NCBI GenBank assembly: GCA_002372775.1
Contig: DFIJ01000128.1
Span: forward strand, 1 to 7,228
Direction: 5' to 3'
DNA length: 7,228 nt
DNA from: Christensenella sp. UBA3700
GTDB lineage: Bacteria > Bacillota > Clostridia > Christensenellales > UBA3700
Positions 4,947 through 7,228 of the stretch are shown here, one piece after another. The notes below the pieces were generated by a model. That model worked only from the letters and a program-made list of their open reading frames with translations. It did no database searches and was not told where the DNA came from. A program made the translations under genes and the position numbers. The first letter of the stretch is position 1. Every line of letters starts with the position of its first letter.

Positions 4947-6137
4947 ATGGAAAGCTTTAAATTTTATGCGCCAACAAAGGTTGTATTTGGTGTAGATTCT
5001 ATTAAAGAATTATCTAAAGAGTGTACATCACTTAATGCCAAAAAGGTAATGATTTTATATGGTTCTAATAGAATCGAAAAGAATGGCCTTTTAGATACCA
5101 TTAAAGCTCAACTTGATGATGCTAGTATTGATTATTGTTGCTTTAGTGGAATAAAAGCAAATCCAACTCTTGCTAAAGCGGAGGAAGGTGTTGTAGTTGT
5201 TAAAGAATACAATCCTGATTTACTACTTGCAATAGGCGGTGGCTCTGTTATAGATACAGCAAAAGCAATAAGTGTTGGTGCTGCTAATGATGTTAAACTG
5301 TGGGACGTTTGGTGCGGAATTAAGAAGTTTAATAAGACAATTCCTGTTGCATGCGTATTAACAATTCCAGCTGCTGGTAGTGAAATGAGTGATAGTGCAG
5401 TTTTAACAAACGAAGAGATAAAACAAAAGAGAGGATTATCTTCAAACTTGTATAGATGTAAGTTCGCTATAATGGATCCAACATATGCTCTAACACTTCC
5501 TAAAAAGCAAATTGCTTGTGGCGTAACTGACATAATTATGCATACACTTGAGAGATATTTTTATCCAAAAGAATACCAACATAATTCTATGACTGATGAG
5601 ATAGCAGAAGCGCTAATTAGAAATACAATAAAGTTCGGTAAAAGGGTGTATGAAAATCCTAATGATTTAGAGGCAATGTCTGAGGTTATGTGGGCAGGAA
5701 GTTTATCTCATAATGATATCACTGGGCTTGGCGGTAAAAAGGACTTTTCTGTACATCAATTTGGGCATGAAATATCTGCTATGTTTGATATAACACATGG
5801 GGAATCTTTAAGTGCCGTTTGGGCTTCTTGGGCTAGATATGTTATGGATACAGATGTAGATAGATTTGCTCATTTTGCTCAATATGTATGGGGTATTAAT
5901 AAGGATGGAGCTGATGCTGCAAGAGAAGGTATTGATATGATGGAACAGTTCCTTAAATCAATAGAAATGCCTATATGTATACCTAACCTTTCTTGCGGTA
6001 TTTTAGATAAAGAAACATTAGATAAATTAGCATTAAATTGCTCAAGAAATGATACAAGAAAAATAGGTGTTTTTAGACCACTTTCTCTTGAAGAAATAAA
6101 AGAGGTTTATTACCTTGCAAACATAATGCATAATTAA
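4947..6137 (+). CDS. Iron-containing alcohol dehydrogenase (group III, butanol dehydrogenase/YqhD-like)
   Basis: The 396-residue product is full length for Fe-dependent alcohol dehydrogenases, which interconvert aldehydes and primary alcohols using NAD(P)H in the cytoplasm. The N-terminal dinucleotide domain has AIGGGSVIDTAKAI (about residues 92-105) for pyrophosphate binding. The C-terminal helical domain supplies the metal ligands: Asp195 and His199 in GVTDIIMHTLE, then His270 and His284 in HQFGHEISAMFDITHG. His274 sits at the conserved catalytic position. The 14-residue spacing between the last two ligands matches FucO-type enzymes, so the site looks intact. FKFYAPTKVVFG at the start and the YGSNRIEKNG loop place it with butanol-dehydrogenase-like members. 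It is the second gene of a unit with the phosphatase and has a perfect SD. Likely roles are fermentative alcohol formation or aldehyde detoxification. Substrate and cofactor preference are not readable from sequence. No convincing terminator follows. Confidence 0.96.
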   Translation: MESFKFYAPTKVVFGVDSIKELSKECTSLNAKKVMILYGSNRIEKNGLLDTIKAQLDDASIDYCCFSGIKANPTLAKAEEGVVVVKEYNPDLLLAIGGGSVIDTAKAISVGAANDVKLWDVWCGIKKFNKTIPVACVLTIPAAGSEMSDSAVLTNEEIKQKRGLSSNLYRCKFAIMDPTYALTLPKKQIACGVTDIIMHTLERYFYPKEYQHNSMTDEIAEALIRNTIKFGKRVYENPNDLEAMSEVMWAGSLSHNDITGLGGKKDFSVHQFGHEISAMFDITHGESLSAVWASWARYVMDTDVDRFAHFAQYVWGINKDGADAAREGIDMMEQFLKSIEMPICIPNLSCGILDKETLDKLALNCSRNDTRKIGVFRPLSLEEIKEVYYLANIMHN

Positions 6138-6149
6138 TCATTTTTATGA

Positions 6150-6178
6150 TTGAATATTACACACACGGGTGTTATAAT
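6150..6178 (+). promoter_or_regulatory. Promoter of the GtrA-like/DUF1508 gene
   Basis: TTGAAT (6150-6155, 4/6) and a perfect TATAAT (6173-6178) are 17 bases apart. The predicted start is near 6185, giving a leader of about 29 bases that carries GGAGGG (6203-6208) before the ATG at 6214. The gene therefore has its own transcription start even if some transcripts read through from the dehydrogenase. Confidence 0.8.
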
Positions 6179-6213
6179 TTTATATACTAAGGTAAATATT
6201 TTGGAGGGTTATT

Positions 6214-7228
6214 ATGGCAGAACAAAAACAAAAAAGCACATTAATGCAATTAGTGCTATTTATTCTTATGAGTTTAGTTGCTTTTGCTGCTCAAATGTTA
6301 ATCGGTACATTTGGCGATAAGTTGCTTGCTCTTTGCGGTGTTGATAATGAAACAAAATCAATCCAATTAGGTATCGAATCATATACAATGGCTGGTGTTA
6401 TAGCTTATGCTATCGCTAACATTGTTGCTAAGGTGGTATCTTACATCTTAAACAGAAAGAAGACTTTCGGTGCAGTTAACAATTTAGTTTTCTCAATGAC
6501 TGTTTATGTAATTATGTGTGTTGTTTTAATCGTTGTTGAAACAATTATCGCTGGACCTTTAGCAGATTTGTTCTATAAGGGATTAAAAGATAAAGGTGTT
6601 GCTTACGAATTATGTAAGACATTAAGTATGATTACATATTCTATGGTTGACTTCGCTATCGTATTCTTAATGGAAAAGTTCGTAATTATGAACGACAATC
6701 TATTCAAGAATTCTAAGAAAGAAACTGTAGAAGGAAATGCTGAAGAAGCTGCTCCTGTAGAAGATACAGTTAACGACGAACCAGTAGTTAGCGCTCCAGT
6801 AGTTGATGAAAAGGTTGAAGAAGCACCAGTTGCTGAAGAAGTTAAAGAAGAAGCTCCAGTTGAACAAAAAAAAACTGAAGAAGTAGTAGAAGAAGCAAAG
6901 GCAGAAGTTCCTGTTGTTGAAGAAGCTAAGGAAGAAGCTGCTCCAGCAGAAGAAGAAAAGGCTGAAGAAGCACCAGCTGCAGAAGAAGAAAAGGCTGAAG
7001 CTAAAGTAGTTGAAGAAGCTAAAGAAGAAGCTGCTCCTGCTAAGAAGACTGCTGCTAAGGCTGCAAAGACATTTGGTTCAGTTGAATTTGATTTGCACGT
7101 TGATGGATATCATTTCTGCATTTATGCAAACAATGGTCAATTAATGTTTGAATCTCAAGGATTTGCTAATAGCGATTCTGCAGTTTCAGGTTTTGATACA
7201 TTCAAAAAGACTGTTCTTGATCCAAAGG
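6214..7228 (+). CDS. GtrA-like membrane protein with Glu/Ala/Pro-rich linker and C-terminal YegP/DUF1508 domain (3' end missing)
   Basis: The frame is open for 338 codons and continues past the right edge. GGAGG lies six bases before the ATG. Residues 1-162 contain four predicted membrane helices (about 10-30, 56-78, 91-115, 137-160). After the second comes VVSYILNRKKTFGA (74-87), the signature loop of the GtrA-like family, whose members act in polysaccharide or lipid-linked sugar assembly. Residues about 166-285 are a low-complexity Glu/Ala/Pro/Val/Lys linker ending in a basic AAKKTAAKAAKT-like patch. From Phe287 the sequence reads FDLHVDGYHFCIYANNGQ, then LMFESQGFANSDSAVSGF and FKKTV. This matches the YegP/DUF1508 fold (Y-x-F-x-L-x-A-x-NGQ...S-x-G-Y...G-I-x-S-V-K). 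That domain often comes as a pair, and a second copy may lie beyond the edge. The combination is unusual. The function is unknown; the membrane location is secure. Confidence 0.88.
   Translation, partial: MAEQKQKSTLMQLVLFILMSLVAFAAQMLIGTFGDKLLALCGVDNETKSIQLGIESYTMAGVIAYAIANIVAKVVSYILNRKKTFGAVNNLVFSMTVYVIMCVVLIVVETIIAGPLADLFYKGLKDKGVAYELCKTLSMITYSMVDFAIVFLMEKFVIMNDNLFKNSKKETVEGNAEEAAPVEDTVNDEPVVSAPVVDEKVEEAPVAEEVKEEAPVEQKKTEEVVEEAKAEVPVVEEAKEEAAPAEEEKAEEAPAAEEEKAEAKVVEEAKEEAAPAKKTAAKAAKTFGSVEFDLHVDGYHFCIYANNGQLMFESQGFANSDSAVSGFDTFKKTVLDPK
6709..7071 (+). repeat. Low-complexity Glu/Ala/Pro/Val/Lys linker with internal DNA duplications
   Basis: About 120 codons are dominated by GAA, GCT/GCA, AAG/AAA, GTT/GTA and CCA/CCT. 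Two direct duplications are visible. GCAGAAGAAGAAAAGGCTGA plus AG occurs at 6946-6967 and 6979-7000 (33 bases apart, identical). A 32-base stretch at 6913-6944 recurs at 7006-7037 (93 bases apart, two mismatches). Both spacings are multiples of three, so copy changes keep the frame. The protein segment should be extended or helical and highly acidic. Confidence 0.88.

Noticed and set aside
5132..5533. 133-residue minus-strand reading frame inside the alcohol dehydrogenase gene
   Set aside because: It is a shadow of a strongly conserved coding sequence with intact motifs, and no SD or domain was seen.
6136..6151. AATCAT-TTTT-ATGATT hairpin after the alcohol dehydrogenase as a terminator
   Set aside because: The stem is six mostly A-T pairs with no following U-tract, and it overlaps the stop codon and the start of the next promoter's -35. 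It is too weak to call.
1..7228. CRISPR array, tRNA/rRNA, insertion sequence, prophage or defence system
   Set aside because: No regularly spaced direct repeats, cloverleaf, rRNA core, transposase motifs or terminal inverted repeats were seen. The one phage-like hint, a small Xre-type regulator, is also common in chromosomes.

Overview
The window is AT-rich throughout (about one third G+C by eye). It has strong GGAGG-type ribosome sites, sigma-A-like promoters with 17-18 base spacers, classic intrinsic terminators and a Lys/Asn/Ile/Tyr-rich proteome. This points to a low-GC Firmicute, probably an uncultured anaerobic gut-type lineage (Bacilli/Erysipelotrichia-like or Clostridia). The lineage is an inference from composition and gene style; there is no rRNA or marker gene. 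TGG is used for Trp and stops are TAA/TAG, so nothing suggests a mycoplasma code.

Layout. 1-59 (minus): first codons of a gene leaving the left edge, with its own promoter; it may be a GatB/YqeY-type protein. 144-172: intrinsic terminator. 179-415 (minus): a 78-aa Xre/Cro-type repressor with a good promoter and a palindrome in the promoter spacer. 416-616: divergent intergenic region. 617-4192 (plus): a 1191-aa surface lipoprotein with three Fn3-like modules, a tyrosine-rich short-repeat stretch, a GLUG-like parallel beta-helix and a C-terminal Ig-like domain, closed by a strong terminator at 4203-4233. 4238-4945 and 4947-6137 (plus): a tight two-gene unit encoding a YjjG-type HAD phosphatase and an iron-containing alcohol dehydrogenase. 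6150-6178: promoter. 6214 to the right edge (plus): an incomplete gene encoding a GtrA-like four-helix membrane domain, a long Glu/Ala/Pro/Val/Lys linker and the start of a YegP/DUF1508 domain.

How the genes relate. The Xre regulator and the lipoprotein share a 201-base divergent promoter region, so control of the lipoprotein by the regulator is plausible but unproven. The phosphatase and dehydrogenase are separated by one base and are probably translationally coupled; both are soluble metabolic or housekeeping enzymes. The lipoprotein and the GtrA-like fusion are both envelope proteins but lie in separate transcription units. No tRNA, rRNA, CRISPR array, insertion sequence or phage gene was seen. 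No intergenic stretch exceeds 300 bases. The least ordinary items are the GtrA-like/DUF1508 fusion, the mosaic lipoprotein with inserted segments, and the phosphatase start codon only four bases after a terminator's U-tract with no Shine-Dalgarno at normal distance.
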